Part shown: piece after piece, positions 32,490 to 40,449 of the stretch
Position numbering within the stretch: position 1 is the stretch's first letter
How the letters are laid out: the number at the start of each line of letters is the position of its first letter
Assembly (NCBI GenBank): GCA_019313825.1
Contig: JAFDAM010000017.1
Span: forward strand, 1-40,449
Length of the DNA: 40,449 nt
Direction: 5' to 3'
Source of the DNA: Deltaproteobacteria bacterium
GTDB lineage: Bacteria > Desulfobacterota > DSM-4660 > Desulfatiglandales > HGW-15
Notes under the pieces: model-generated
Databases searched by the model: none
Seen by the model: only the letters and a program-made list of their open reading frames with translations
Told to the model about the DNA's origin: nothing
Translations under genes and position numbers: made by a program

Positions 32490-34571
32490 CTATCCCCCCT
32501 TTGATCTTTCTAAAAGCCTTTTCTTCAGTTCCTCTGCCACGGATTCCGGGACCTTTGAATATTTGGAAAACTCCATGGTGAATTCGGCCTTACCCTGTGT
32601 TAACGATCTCAAGGTTGTCGCGTATCCGAACATTTCCGACAGAGGGACCTCGGCATCAACAGTTGTAAACACGCCGTCCTCTGCCGCACTTATAATCATA
32701 CCTCTTCGCTGATTGACGGAGGACATGACATTTCCCTGAAACTCTGAAGGACATTCGATAGATACCTTCATAATGGGCTCAAGGATAATCGGCTTGGACT
32801 TTTTATATGCTTGTTTGAAAGCCCCTATAGCCGTATGGGTAAAGGCCATTTCAGACGAGTCCACGCTATGTGCCTTACCGTCATTGACTGTAACCTTCAT
32901 CCCTAGAACAGGAAACCCGATTAACTGCCCCTTTTGAAGACAAGACTGAAATCCTTTGTCAACTGACGGCAAATATTCCGTGGGTATGAGCCCTCTTTTT
33001 ATCTCGTTAATAAACTCATAAACACCATCTTCCGACGGCTCCATATATCCGGCCACCCTACCGTATTGGCCTGCCCCGCCAGTCTGCTTCTTATGGGTAT
33101 AATCAAATTCCGCCCTCCTTGAGACAGCCTCCCTGTAAGCTACCTGGGGCATACCCGTATCAACCTCCGCGTTGAACTCCCGTCTCATCCTCTCCACATA
33201 TATATCGAGATGCAACTCTCCCATCCCGGAGATAATAGTCTCTCCTGATTCCTGATCCACATGGGAACGAAATGTAGGGTCTTCCCTGACAAACCGATTA
33301 ATGGCCTTAGCCATATTGGTATCGGACTTATTGTCCTTTGGTGATATACTTAGAGAGATCACGGGTTCAGGCACAAACATGGAGGTCATTGTATAGCTTA
33401 ATTGACTGTTTGTAAAAGTATCCCCTGAAAAGCAGTCAACACCGAAAAGGGCCACGATATCGCCTGCACCTGTCCCGGATATTTCTTCCATCTCATCGGC
33501 GTGCATCCTGACCAGTCTTCCCACTTTGACCTTTTTCCTGTTCCGAGTATTTATAATATCATCGCCCTTTTTTATGGAACCCTGATAGATCCTGAGATAT
33601 GTGAGCTGCCCGTAAGGGGTAACCTCGGGTTTAAAGGCAAGGGCCACCAGGAGATCGTCCGGGTCGGAAGACAATATCACCTCTTTCTCATCATTATTCA
33701 TGTCCAGTGCGATATTTTCCACGTCCATGGGAGAAGGCAGATATCTGTTCACGGCATCAAGTACGGGCTGGACACCGATGTTCTTATATGCTGATCCCAC
33801 AAAGACCGGGGTAAGCTCTCTTTGCAGGGTTCCTCTCCTGACCGCTTCATGGATCAATTCCTCGCTTACCTCACCTTCCAAAATAGCCTCTGTCAATTCA
33901 TCAGAGAACATGGAAACTACATCCAGTAATTCCTCTCTTCTTGCGGATGCCTCGTCAATGAGATGAGAAGGAACTTCGCCTACCTTGATATCCTCTCCAT
34001 AGGGTCCTTCAAAATAAACGGCCTTCATGGCCACAAGATCCACAACACCGATAAAATCTCCTTCCAGTCCTATCGGTATCTGCATGAGCACCGCATTATG
34101 GTTCAGTCTCTGGCGAAGCTGTTCAAGGACCTTTTTGGGATCTGCACCTGATCGATCACATTTATTAATAAAGGCTATCCTTGGCACTCGATACCTGTTC
34201 ATCTGCCGGTCAACGGTAATGGATTGAGACTGCACGCCACCCACAGCGCACAGCACAAGTATGGAGCCATCCAAGACCCTCAGGGATCGCTCCACCTCAA
34301 TTGTAAAGTCCACGTGCCCTGGCGTGTCGATGATGTTGATATTATGCCCTTTCCATATACAGTAAGTGGCGGCCGATGAGATGGTGATACCCCTCTCCTT
34401 CTCAAGTTCCATGGAATCCATCGTGGCCCCCACCCCGTCTTTACCCTTTACCTCATGTACGGCAAATATCTTTTTTGTATAGTACAGTATCCTCTCGGTC
34501 AGGGTTGTCTTACCCGAATCAATATGAGCGCTGATACCTATATTTCTTAAGTTTTGAATCTTATCAAACAT
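32490..34571 (-). CDS. fusA: Translation elongation factor G, EFG1/spdEFG1-like
   Basis: A 693-residue translational GTPase. G1 AHIDSGKTT, switch-I region with ERGITI, G3 DTPGHVDF and G4 NKCD are intact, followed by EF-G domains II-V. The stretch [19 protein letters not shown] and [17 protein letters not shown] resemble mitochondrial EFG1 more than the usual bacterial EF-G; spirochaetes, planctomycetes and some delta-proteobacteria carry this type (spdEFG1), devoted to translocation, often beside another EF-G. The start at 34571 is chosen for its GAGG Shine-Dalgarno; the longer frame adds four residues. No rpsL, rpsG or tuf neighbours, so it is not the str-operon copy. Confidence 0.9.
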   Translation of the reverse strand: MFDKIQNLRNIGISAHIDSGKTTLTERILYYTKKIFAVHEVKGKDGVGATMDSMELEKERGITISSAATYCIWKGHNINIIDTPGHVDFTIEVERSLRVLDGSILVLCAVGGVQSQSITVDRQMNRYRVPRIAFINKCDRSGADPKKVLEQLRQRLNHNAVLMQIPIGLEGDFIGVVDLVAMKAVYFEGPYGEDIKVGEVPSHLIDEASARREELLDVVSMFSDELTEAILEGEVSEELIHEAVRRGTLQRELTPVFVGSAYKNIGVQPVLDAVNRYLPSPMDVENIALDMNNDEKEVILSSDPDDLLVALAFKPEVTPYGQLTYLRIYQGSIKKGDDIINTRNRKKVKVGRLVRMHADEMEEISGTGAGDIVALFGVDCFSGDTFTNSQLSYTMTSMFVPEPVISLSISPKDNKSDTNMAKAINRFVREDPTFRSHVDQESGETIISGMGELHLDIYVERMRREFNAEVDTGMPQVAYREAVSRRAEFDYTHKKQTGGAGQYGRVAGYMEPSEDGVYEFINEIKRGLIPTEYLPSVDKGFQSCLQKGQLIGFPVLGMKVTVNDGKAHSVDSSEMAFTHTAIGAFKQAYKKSKPIILEPIMKVSIECPSEFQGNVMSSVNQRRGMIISAAEDGVFTTVDAEVPLSEMFGYATTLRSLTQGKAEFTMEFSKYSKVPESVAEELKKRLLERSKGG

Positions 34572-34594
34572 GAAAAACCTCATAATACAAATGA

Positions 34595-34611
34595 GAGAGG
34601 ATCAACCTCTC
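34595..34611 (-). promoter_or_regulatory. Leader hairpin before the EF-G gene
   Basis: GAGAGG-TTGAT-CCTCTC on the minus strand forms a 6-bp hairpin about 25 bases before the start codon. It may affect translation or mRNA stability; no T run follows. Confidence 0.35.
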
Positions 34612-34645
34612 ACTATAAACGCTATTTTATCACCTGAATCTTGCA

Positions 34646-34768
34646 TTGGCAATCTTGAAAGGGTTTAAAAAAAAGACTGAAATCAATGTGTTAGATAAAA
34701 CCCGGAATAATTGAATTTACACTCATTTGTTACCAATATGACTATCGCCGTTTTTTCAAGATTGCCAA
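34646..34768. repeat. 15-bp perfect inverted repeat
   Basis: TTGGCAATCTTGAAA at 34646-34660 and its exact reverse complement at 34754-34768 enclose about 93 AT-rich bases. No gene is supported in 34612-35054; short ORFs there look like chance frames. The sequence near 34975 (CCTCTGTGTCCTCCGTGGCT) is a common type of spacer repeat. Confidence 0.5.
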
Positions 34769-35054
34769 CCCTTCGGGAGCGCTGATTTCACCGAATCTAC
34801 AGCGTTATCAAGCGCTTGCGGTAAAGTACTACAGCTGCGCACTTGATGTCTTGTATCTTCGGCAAACTCGGCGCTTGCAAGATCCAGTACTGAAAATCCT
34901 GTTTCTGAAAAGCGAAAGAATAAATCACGTTCTTTAAGAAAAAGCAATAACTTTTTCAGAAATTCTTCTTCCTCTGTGTCCTCCGTGGCTCAGTGGTGAA
35001 TAGTTCTTTATCGGAAGCCACTTGAACAAGAATAAAGGACTGCTTGATTTCAGA

Positions 35055-36839
35055 TCAAAAAGGATATGATTCCAGTTCAATAATCCTGTCGGCAATCGCC
35101 CTTCTCGGACTCACAGCGTCGATTGGCTGATAACCGGCCAGTTTCTTCAAATCGGCCAGCCGCGCCCTGAGCATTTCCCCCTCTTCCATGTAGGCAAACA
35201 CCTGCCTTGCCAAACACTCTATCCTGGGGATGGTCTCATCCACATAGACTCGGACCGCCGCAATCTGGTGTCCGGCCATCTCTTTACCATCTCTTGAGAT
35301 AATCTTTAATGCCCTAAGGAGACCGCTCTCCATAGCGAAGATCTCGATCACCATGTCCGCGATTCTTGCCACGACCTCCTGTTCCTTTATCAGGTCCTCC
35401 TGATACTTTTTTACAGCCTCTCCGGTCACAATAAGGGCGATCTTCTTGCTCATCTTGACCATATGCTCCTGAATGGCAAGCGGCGTGTCAGGAAACTGTA
35501 TTGAGCGCTGGGAATGTTCCATTGGTTCTGCTGAAACGGCCTCTGCCTCGGAAAGCAGGTTCAGTCGTCCCTGCATAACTCTTCTCATTAAAGTCCTGGG
35601 AATAAGCAACCTGTTAATCTCATTTGTTCCTTCCCATATCCTGTTTATCCTGGAATCCCTGTAATAACGCTCAGCAGGGTAATCAGCGCAAAACCCGTAT
35701 CCACCCAGGATCTGAACATACTCATCAACACACATATCGAGGCACTCCGTACCATAAACCTTTGCAATTGAACATTCAACGGCATATTCCTCAATTGCCT
35801 TTGCGTTCTCAGACCCGCTCGTTCTTGTCTCTTCACCCAGAATGCCCAGCTTATCGTCAAACATACCCGCAAGGCGATACACCATGCTCTCGGCCATATA
35901 TGTCCTTATGGCCATATCAGCAAGTTTGGACTTTATCATGCCAAAGGAGCTGATAGGCGCATTGAACTGGACCCTGCTGTTAGCATATTTCACAGCCCCG
36001 GTGACACAATCCTTGGACCCGCCCATACTGGCCGCGCCCAGTTTCCACCTGCCAAGGTTAAGGACATTAAAGGCGATCTTGTGTCCCTTGCCGATCTCAA
36101 ACAGGACATTCTCGACAGGTACTTCCGTGTCTTCCATAATCACGGGACGTGTTGAAGAGCCGTGTACCCCCATTTTCTTTTCTTCAGCGCCCGTGGAAAT
36201 ACCGGGGAAATCTTTCTCCACGATGAACCCGGTGAACTTTTCACCGTCCACCTTTGCATAAACAACAAAACTGCTGGCCCAACCAGCGTTGGTGATAAAT
36301 ATCTTTTCACCGTTCAGGATATAGTGTCTGCCATCTTCCGAAATAACGGCTTTTGTGCCGGCATTCAGTGCGTCAGAGCCGGCGCCTGCCTCTGTTAGGC
36401 AGTAGGCGCCGCACCATTCTCCTGATGCCAGTTTGGGTAGATATTTTTTCTTTTGTTCTTCATTGCCAAAATAGGTAATAGGCATAGTCCCAATCCCCGT
36501 ATGCACCCCATATACAATGGCAAATGAACTTCTGCGCCCTAAAGTCTCGCTCACTATGGTAGTGCTTACCTTGTCCAACCCCAACCCGCCGTATTTCTCC
36601 GGCACGTCAGTGCCGAGAAGACCCAGATCACCTGCCTTTGCCAAAATTCCGAGAACCAGAACGTGATCCTTTTCATCAAGCTTTTCAATATTCGGCTGGA
36701 TCTCTTTTAATACAAAATCCCTGGCAGTATCCCCGATCATCCTGTGCTCATCAGTAAAATCCTCGGGCGAAAAAACCTCATCCGGTATAGCATCCGCGAT
36801 CAAAAACTCACCCCCTGAATAAATTCTTTTATCATTCAT
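35055..36839 (-). CDS. Acyl-CoA dehydrogenase, long (FadE/VLCAD-like) type
   Basis: A 594-residue acyl-CoA dehydrogenase: a normal catalytic core (about 20-415) plus a C-terminal helical extension as in VLCAD and Bacillus FadE. FAD/substrate motifs CLTEAGAGSDA and LGGYGFCADYPAERYYRD are present, and the catalytic Glu is retained in IWEGTNEINR, unlike the 24344 enzyme. It should oxidise longer-chain acyl-CoAs in beta-oxidation, with electrons to ETF. It stands alone, with no beta-oxidation partner nearby. The N-terminal 20 residues form a short extension before EHRMIGDTARDFV. Confidence 0.9.
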   Translation of the reverse strand: MNDKRIYSGGEFLIADAIPDEVFSPEDFTDEHRMIGDTARDFVLKEIQPNIEKLDEKDHVLVLGILAKAGDLGLLGTDVPEKYGGLGLDKVSTTIVSETLGRRSSFAIVYGVHTGIGTMPITYFGNEEQKKKYLPKLASGEWCGAYCLTEAGAGSDALNAGTKAVISEDGRHYILNGEKIFITNAGWASSFVVYAKVDGEKFTGFIVEKDFPGISTGAEEKKMGVHGSSTRPVIMEDTEVPVENVLFEIGKGHKIAFNVLNLGRWKLGAASMGGSKDCVTGAVKYANSRVQFNAPISSFGMIKSKLADMAIRTYMAESMVYRLAGMFDDKLGILGEETRTSGSENAKAIEEYAVECSIAKVYGTECLDMCVDEYVQILGGYGFCADYPAERYYRDSRINRIWEGTNEINRLLIPRTLMRRVMQGRLNLLSEAEAVSAEPMEHSQRSIQFPDTPLAIQEHMVKMSKKIALIVTGEAVKKYQEDLIKEQEVVARIADMVIEIFAMESGLLRALKIISRDGKEMAGHQIAAVRVYVDETIPRIECLARQVFAYMEEGEMLRARLADLKKLAGYQPIDAVSPRRAIADRIIELESYPF

Positions 36840-37469
36840 CTATTTTGCTCCTTCCTTTTTGGACGCAGATAAGCGCGAATTGTCATTAAGTTTTTTTGGG
36901 GCAGTGTCTATCTCTTTTCCGGGTCGAAAGCTAATTGGCTACAGTTCGAAGGTGTCGTGCTTCCCAAGCGGGCGGTTTGTGCAGCCTTGACAATGTCCTG
37001 TACTTCATTCCGGCCGATAATACAGGATATTAGCCGCCCTCTTCGTCTTGTGGAGTGCCGTTTTCCAGCGCTTAAACAAGTTCGACCCTTCAAATCCAGC
37101 TTCAACTGGACAAGCCCCTTTCCAATCGTAATCTTGGGTTAATATACTGTCCAAAAAAAATCGATTTCGCACAAGAATAATCCGGAATATCCTTTAAATC
37201 CTGTCAAATTTATAACTCATTTCAACTTGCATTCTCCATTCATATCATTTGTTAACAAATCTACTCTCCAGAAACAACCCATTGCGATAAAATATTCAAT
37301 TTCCCCTTTTTTCCTTGACACTTAGCTCAATTCCCTATATATTTCTAAAATAGAAAAAGTTCTTTTTTTACCCTCCTTATTAAAAGTGACGAATTCAATC
37401 TTCTTGGGTTATCTACAAAAAGACTTTTCCGATAATTCTTCGAGTAAATCTTTCTTAGGGTATTGATCT
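36840..37469. other. Gene-poor intergenic region
   Basis: About 630 bases without a supportable gene. Two overlapping frames around 36908-37142 on opposite strands have no recognisable protein and no Shine-Dalgarno. The part from 37140 on is AT-rich and ends in a promoter for the gene at 37470. Confidence 0.5.
37315..37343 (+). promoter_or_regulatory. Sigma70-type promoter
   Basis: TTGACA (37315-37320), a 17-base spacer, then TATATT (37338-37343). This near-consensus promoter lies about 125 bases before the 37470 gene. Confidence 0.6.
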
Positions 37470-38528
37470 ATGTGGCAATACAGGGAACGGCTCAACTATT
37501 ACGAAAAACTGCGGCGCTCACTTTACGAGATCCTGAGAGACGGTCTTGAGTTGGAATTGATGAAGAACTCTCTGGTTGACTCCTTTTACAACTATCTCAA
37601 GAACAATGTGGAGTATAGTTTCGTTGACAAAAGCGAACTCAGGCCCAAATCAAAAAAGATGGAGAAGGAATCGGAGCTGTTCAACACCTTTATCGTAATC
37701 TTCTGCGAAGGCGCAATAAACCCCGAACTGAAAAATTATATCCGCTTTTTCCCTGAGAACAAGGTAATAAAGCAGAATGTTGAATACCTGGCCAATTTCT
37801 CTTTATACAAAAAGTTCCATCAGAATCTTCGATACTTTGACCAGCCGCGTTTGATGGATTTTATCAAAAACCTCTTGAATGTTGATTACGCGCTCTTGAT
37901 TCAGCAGGACCCTACAGTAAAGAAAAAGAATAGATATGCCCTGACGCACTTCCATGTAAAGATCGACTGGCCCATTGCGGATGCCGCAGAGGACCTGGCC
38001 AAATGGCTCAGGTATATACAGGGTAATCTATACGAAGAGGGTGACAAGGAGGCTCGGATTCTTCAGAATAAACTTTTTGAATATTACGGATGCCATCACA
38101 GCGTTGGGGGAAGAAGGACAGCCGGCCTTATCGCCGCTCAGCTATTGAGAAAATTGGACTTAATAAATACTATATTTGTCTCCAGTTCAGAATCGCGCTC
38201 CATGTTTAAATATACCGAGCGAGGAGTCTCCAAGTTCTTTCTGATTCAACTGACCAACAATCAAATCACTGCCCTGGCAATGAAGGAGGGAGTGGAGGTA
38301 GAGGAATTCAAGGCCGCATATCTGTATCCCGCAATGGACTATTATGTGGGTATTTCCGAAGCAGTCTATGATTATACTCAATACTCCAAGCCGCCTGAAG
38401 ATGGAAAAATCAGGAAAATAAAACCCGCCTATAACTGGCTCAAGCTCAGGGATGAATTTCTCCACCCAAAGGGTGATAAAATCACTCTGAGACCAATCAA
38501 TTACAACTGGGTCTATACCGCAGAGTAA
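37470..38528 (+). CDS. Hypothetical protein, 352 residues
   Basis: I do not recognise this protein. It is soluble, rich in aromatic and charged residues, and appears helical in the first 200 residues. A segment AKWLRYIQGNLYEEGDKEAR is followed by GCHHSVGGRRTAGLIAAQLL, and the C-terminus ends in a tyrosine- and proline-rich stretch. No signal peptide, membrane segment, Walker motif or obvious metal site apart from the CHH near 210. A good promoter upstream and a long uninterrupted frame with coding-like composition support it as real. Neighbours give no functional clue. Confidence 0.75.
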   Translation: MWQYRERLNYYEKLRRSLYEILRDGLELELMKNSLVDSFYNYLKNNVEYSFVDKSELRPKSKKMEKESELFNTFIVIFCEGAINPELKNYIRFFPENKVIKQNVEYLANFSLYKKFHQNLRYFDQPRLMDFIKNLLNVDYALLIQQDPTVKKKNRYALTHFHVKIDWPIADAAEDLAKWLRYIQGNLYEEGDKEARILQNKLFEYYGCHHSVGGRRTAGLIAAQLLRKLDLINTIFVSSSESRSMFKYTERGVSKFFLIQLTNNQITALAMKEGVEVEEFKAAYLYPAMDYYVGISEAVYDYTQYSKPPEDGKIRKIKPAYNWLKLRDEFLHPKGDKITLRPINYNWVYTAE

Positions 38529-38748
38529 TTAGTGTTCATCTAAAAATACCTATTTTTGGATTCCCCGTAAAGTGCACGGGATCTTCGACATGCTGTCAGC
38601 TGTCAGCAAAAGGCCCTTAAATCCGGCGAGCGCCATCACTTCCTTTTGTTGATAAACTACTCCAGGGTATATCCACCAATTTATAAAAGATAAATGAGGC
38701 TTATTATTAGAATCCTGATAGTCTTCTTTGTTTTGATAATATGTAAAA

Positions 38749-38831
38749 TATTGAATATCGAACAAGGAATAATAAATGTCGAAGGAAAATAGGATATTCG
38801 AAATTCCTTGTTCGATATTCTATATTCAATA
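38749..38831. repeat. Inverted repeat of ATTGAATATCGAACAAGGAAT type
   Basis: The left arm (38750-38770) and the right arm (38803-38830, with a three-base insertion) are inverted and enclose a centre of about 32 bases. It sits between converging genes at 38528 and 38900. The rest of 38529-38899 has no supportable gene. Confidence 0.6.
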
Positions 38832-38899
38832 ATCTTCTGAAATCAGCTGACCCATTAAGTTATTGCTTATACCAATTTGAGATGACTCGAGGCAATAGC

Positions 38900-39172
38900 C
38901 TATAAGAACAAACTCTTTACTTCTCCCCCCTTCCTTTTCAAAATCCTTTCCAGAGACCATATATCCCCCGTCCTGTGCCGGCTAATTCGATAAACATTTC
39001 CGTCATTCGCGAGTACTTGAAAATAATCATGTTCTTCGCCGTACCACCTGTCGATAACCTTTTGCACCTCCAATCTCATATCATCCACAATTAGATATAG
39101 AGGCCTCTCGTTCGCCTTGTATCCCGAGTAAGCGCCAACCTTGATCTTTTTGGGAAGAGAGTTTTTATCCAT
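38900..39172 (-). CDS. Small hypothetical protein, possibly DUF6504-like
   Basis: A 90-residue basic protein. The core KVGAYSGYKANERPLYLIVD, then EVQKVIDRWYGEEHDYFQV and WSLERIL, recalls small beta-rich DUF6504-type proteins seen next to error-prone polymerase genes; the match is from memory and tentative. No polymerase gene lies nearby. The start ATG has a weak Shine-Dalgarno. Confidence 0.55.
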   Translation of the reverse strand: MDKNSLPKKIKVGAYSGYKANERPLYLIVDDMRLEVQKVIDRWYGEEHDYFQVLANDGNVYRISRHRTGDIWSLERILKRKGGEVKSLFL

Positions 39173-39208
39173 TTCGGGTTATTTATCTCTTGTCTCCTAT
39201 TAGCCCAT

Positions 39209-39237
39209 GTGATATCGAAGTAAAAACTCTATATCAC
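39209..39237. promoter_or_regulatory. GTGATAT...ATATCAC inverted repeat before the TerB-like gene
   Basis: Perfect 7-bp arms with a 15-base centre, located 26-54 bases before the start at 39263. It could be an operator or a leader hairpin. Confidence 0.35.
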
Positions 39238-39262
39238 AATTCAGCGCAAAGGAAGGAAATAA

Positions 39263-39730
39263 ATGATTGATCTGGTAAAGAGATTTTTCAGCGGAAGCAC
39301 GGAAAGCGCCCCAGAGGATCAGAAGAGATCCGAACCGCATGATATCCGTATTGCAACTTGCGCCATTCTCCTGGAGATGGCAAATATCGACGACGAATTC
39401 AGTGAGTCGGAACGAGAAGGCATTATATCTGTTCTAAAAAAGGACCATCTACTGTCTGATGAGGAAGTCTCTGAACTGATCAAAGCCGCTGAAGAAGAGA
39501 TCGAAGGAAGCATAGACCTATGGCGATTTACCAGCCTTATCAATAAGAACTATTCCATAGATGAGAAGATTCGCATCATTGAGACAGTCTGGGAAATAGC
39601 CTATGTTGATGGTAAATTGGACAAACATGAAGATTATCTCGTTCACAAGCTGGCAGACCTGCTGCGTCTCACCCACAAACAGCTCATCGATGCCAAACTC
39701 AAGGTACTACATGGCAGTAGTACAATATGA
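39263..39730 (+). CDS. TerB-like (tellurite resistance family) protein
   Basis: A 155-residue acidic helical protein with a TerB-type domain (about 28-145). Two internal acidic repeats are seen: EMANIDDEFSESERE and IAYVDGKLDKHED, the metal-binding D/E pattern of the fold. TerB-like proteins occur in many stress and membrane-associated systems; no other ter genes are present, so tellurite resistance should not be assumed. Shine-Dalgarno AAGGAAGG precedes the ATG. Confidence 0.85.
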   Translation: MIDLVKRFFSGSTESAPEDQKRSEPHDIRIATCAILLEMANIDDEFSESEREGIISVLKKDHLLSDEEVSELIKAAEEEIEGSIDLWRFTSLINKNYSIDEKIRIIETVWEIAYVDGKLDKHEDYLVHKLADLLRLTHKQLIDAKLKVLHGSSTI

Positions 39731-39735
39731 GACGA

Positions 39736-39876
39736 TTATCTATCCGGGATCTCCCTGATCTTCAGAGAAAGTGTTTTTATATCAAACGGTTTCTTGATAA
39801 AACCGTTACAATATTGTTTCATTATTTCGGCTGCATGTCCACCCATGCCGGATCCGCTTGAAAGGTGGTTCTCCAT
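39736..39876 (-). pseudogene. C-terminal remnant of a response-regulator receiver domain
   Basis: A 46-codon frame ends CNGFIKKPFDIKTLSLKIRE, the alpha-4/beta-5/alpha-5 part of a CheY-like receiver including the conserved Lys-Pro. The N-terminal part with the phospho-acceptor Asp is missing and the frame closes at a TAG upstream. It looks like the stub of a deleted hybrid kinase or regulator. Confidence 0.65.
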
Positions 39877-39944
39877 TGCCGTTATACACCTTTCCTATTA
39901 AAAAGGATTTGACCAATAAACCGTTTGTTGGTATCTCACTTAGG

Positions 39945-40024
39945 TCTTTTACTTTTTCTTTTTGTTTTTCTTTTTGTCTTTCTTCTTATCCTTATCTTTG
40001 TCCTTTTTTTTTATCTTTATCTTA
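39945..40024. repeat. Low-complexity polypyrimidine tract
   Basis: About 80 bases of nearly pure T/C-rich sequence on the plus strand. On the minus strand it would encode a Lys/Asp-rich tail (KKDKDKDKKKDKKKNKKKK, then stop), but without a start codon. It may be the end of a lost gene or a slippage-prone tract. The rest of 39877-40226 shows no supportable gene. Confidence 0.5.
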
Positions 40025-40226
40025 ATTAAAAATGGTTTAAAATCAAAAAGAATTGACCCTTAGAATGTGTGAAAGTAACGGAGTGCGGGTTGAGAGTGAA
40101 TTGGGTTTGATTTTATACGCGAGGGTTTTTGACAAGGAATCGCGTTTAAGTATTCTTGCATGTTTCGTCCGCTGTCAGCCCGATTTTCGAAAGTATCGAT
40201 AATAATATTAATAAGCGCAGGCCGCC

Positions 40227-40449
40227 TCACTTTTTATCGAGAACCTCCCGGATCGTATTGGCAATCTGCCGCATAACTATTGGCTTCATGACAAAAGCTC
40301 GAATCCCCATATGCACAGCCTTTTTTTCATCTATTTTTTCGCTGAAGCCGGTGCATAAGATGATGGGGATGTCGGATCTAATAGACATCAATTCCCTGGC
40401 CAGCTCGTCCCCGGTCATATTCGGCATGGTCATGTCTGTGATAACGAGG
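40227..40449 (-). CDS. Response-regulator receiver domain (partial, cut by window edge)
   Basis: The last 74 codons of a CheY-like receiver; the gene continues past the right edge. The phospho-acceptor Asp is in LVITDMTMPNMTG, followed by the Thr switch in IILCTGF and the conserved Lys-Pro in AFVMKPI. Ending at the receiver's last helix, it is either a single-domain regulator or, as common in this group, the C-terminal receiver of a hybrid histidine kinase. Confidence 0.88.
   Translation of the reverse strand, partial: LVITDMTMPNMTGDELARELMSIRSDIPIILCTGFSEKIDEKKAVHMGIRAFVMKPIVMRQIANTIREVLDKK

Noticed and set aside
34756-34947. 63-residue frame on the minus strand
   Set aside because: No recognisable family, no clear Shine-Dalgarno, and its end lies in an inverted repeat; too weak to call a gene.
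36908-37142. Overlapping short frames on both strands
   Set aside because: No motif, no ribosome binding site, mutually exclusive frames.
38550-38765. 71-residue frame on the minus strand
   Set aside because: It starts inside the inverted repeat and shows no known domain.
39263-39730. Tellurite resistance operon
   Set aside because: Only a TerB-like domain is present; no terC, terD or terZ neighbours.
39945-40024. CRISPR-like or tandem repeat array
   Set aside because: The tract is low-complexity pyrimidine sequence without regular units or spacers.
40065-40202. 45-residue frame on the plus strand
   Set aside because: No Shine-Dalgarno and no recognisable similarity; could be chance in a degenerate region.

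Overview
The window (about 40.4 kb, moderate GC) looks like chromosomal DNA of an anaerobic, sulfate-reducer-like or syntrophic Desulfobacterota (old Deltaproteobacteria). The signs are several acyl-CoA dehydrogenases, a glutaconyl-CoA decarboxylase alpha subunit, an HdrD-like iron-sulfur protein read through an in-frame UGA (a predicted selenoprotein), corrinoid-type MttB-family methyltransferases, many PAS/receiver proteins, and an EF-G resembling mitochondrial EFG1 (the spirochaete/planctomycete/delta-proteobacterial type). No rRNA, tRNA, CRISPR array or complete transposase gene was seen.

Layout. 1-2.9 kb: PAS histidine kinase and a stand-alone PocR-domain protein. 2.9-4.2 kb: the HdrD-like selenoprotein. 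4.97-8.0 kb (+): an acyl-CoA dehydrogenase and GcdA, a likely glutaryl-CoA to crotonyl-CoA module. 8.1-19.6 kb, all on the minus strand: a MarR regulator, an MttB homologue, an asparagine-synthetase homologue without its glutaminase cysteine, a DAO-type FAD oxidoreductase, a four-gene OpuC-type quaternary-amine ABC transporter, a second MttB homologue and a nitrilase-family hydrolase. I read this as an undescribed quaternary-amine uptake and demethylation cluster. 19.8-24 kb (-): HAD phosphatase with an archaeal-type (DUF120) riboflavin kinase, a small hypothetical gene, and thiE-thiL-thiM. 24.3-25.5 kb (+): an acyl-CoA dehydrogenase carrying Asp91 and lacking the usual catalytic Glu, the combination described for cyclohex-1-ene-1-carboxyl-CoA dehydrogenase. 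26-36.8 kb: acyl-CoA ligase, QueG, methionine aminopeptidase, an MFS permease, a RecA/KaiC-like ATPase next to an EFG1-type EF-G, and a 594-residue acyl-CoA dehydrogenase. 37.4-40.4 kb: hypothetical proteins, a TerB-like protein, a receiver remnant, and a receiver domain cut by the right edge.

The genes suggest two linked themes. One is breakdown of carboxylic acids as CoA esters (ligase, three acyl-CoA dehydrogenases, GcdA, with the Hdr-like protein as a possible electron acceptor), fitting benzoyl-CoA or alicyclic acid metabolism. The other is use of a methylated quaternary amine. The partner genes expected for either pathway (corrinoid protein, RamA/MtxA, other Gcd subunits, ETF, SelA/B/C) are not in the window.

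The intergenic DNA is rich in repeats. At least four copies of a small inverted-repeat element (5' end GTAACTGCTCAGG, 3' end CCTGAATAGTTAC) lie at 4.5, 9.1, 9.5 and 14.5 kb; two carry decayed four-helix-bundle (23S rRNA IVS-type) genes. A different 308-bp inverted-repeat element lies at 25.7 kb, with one of its arms found alone at 21.4 kb.
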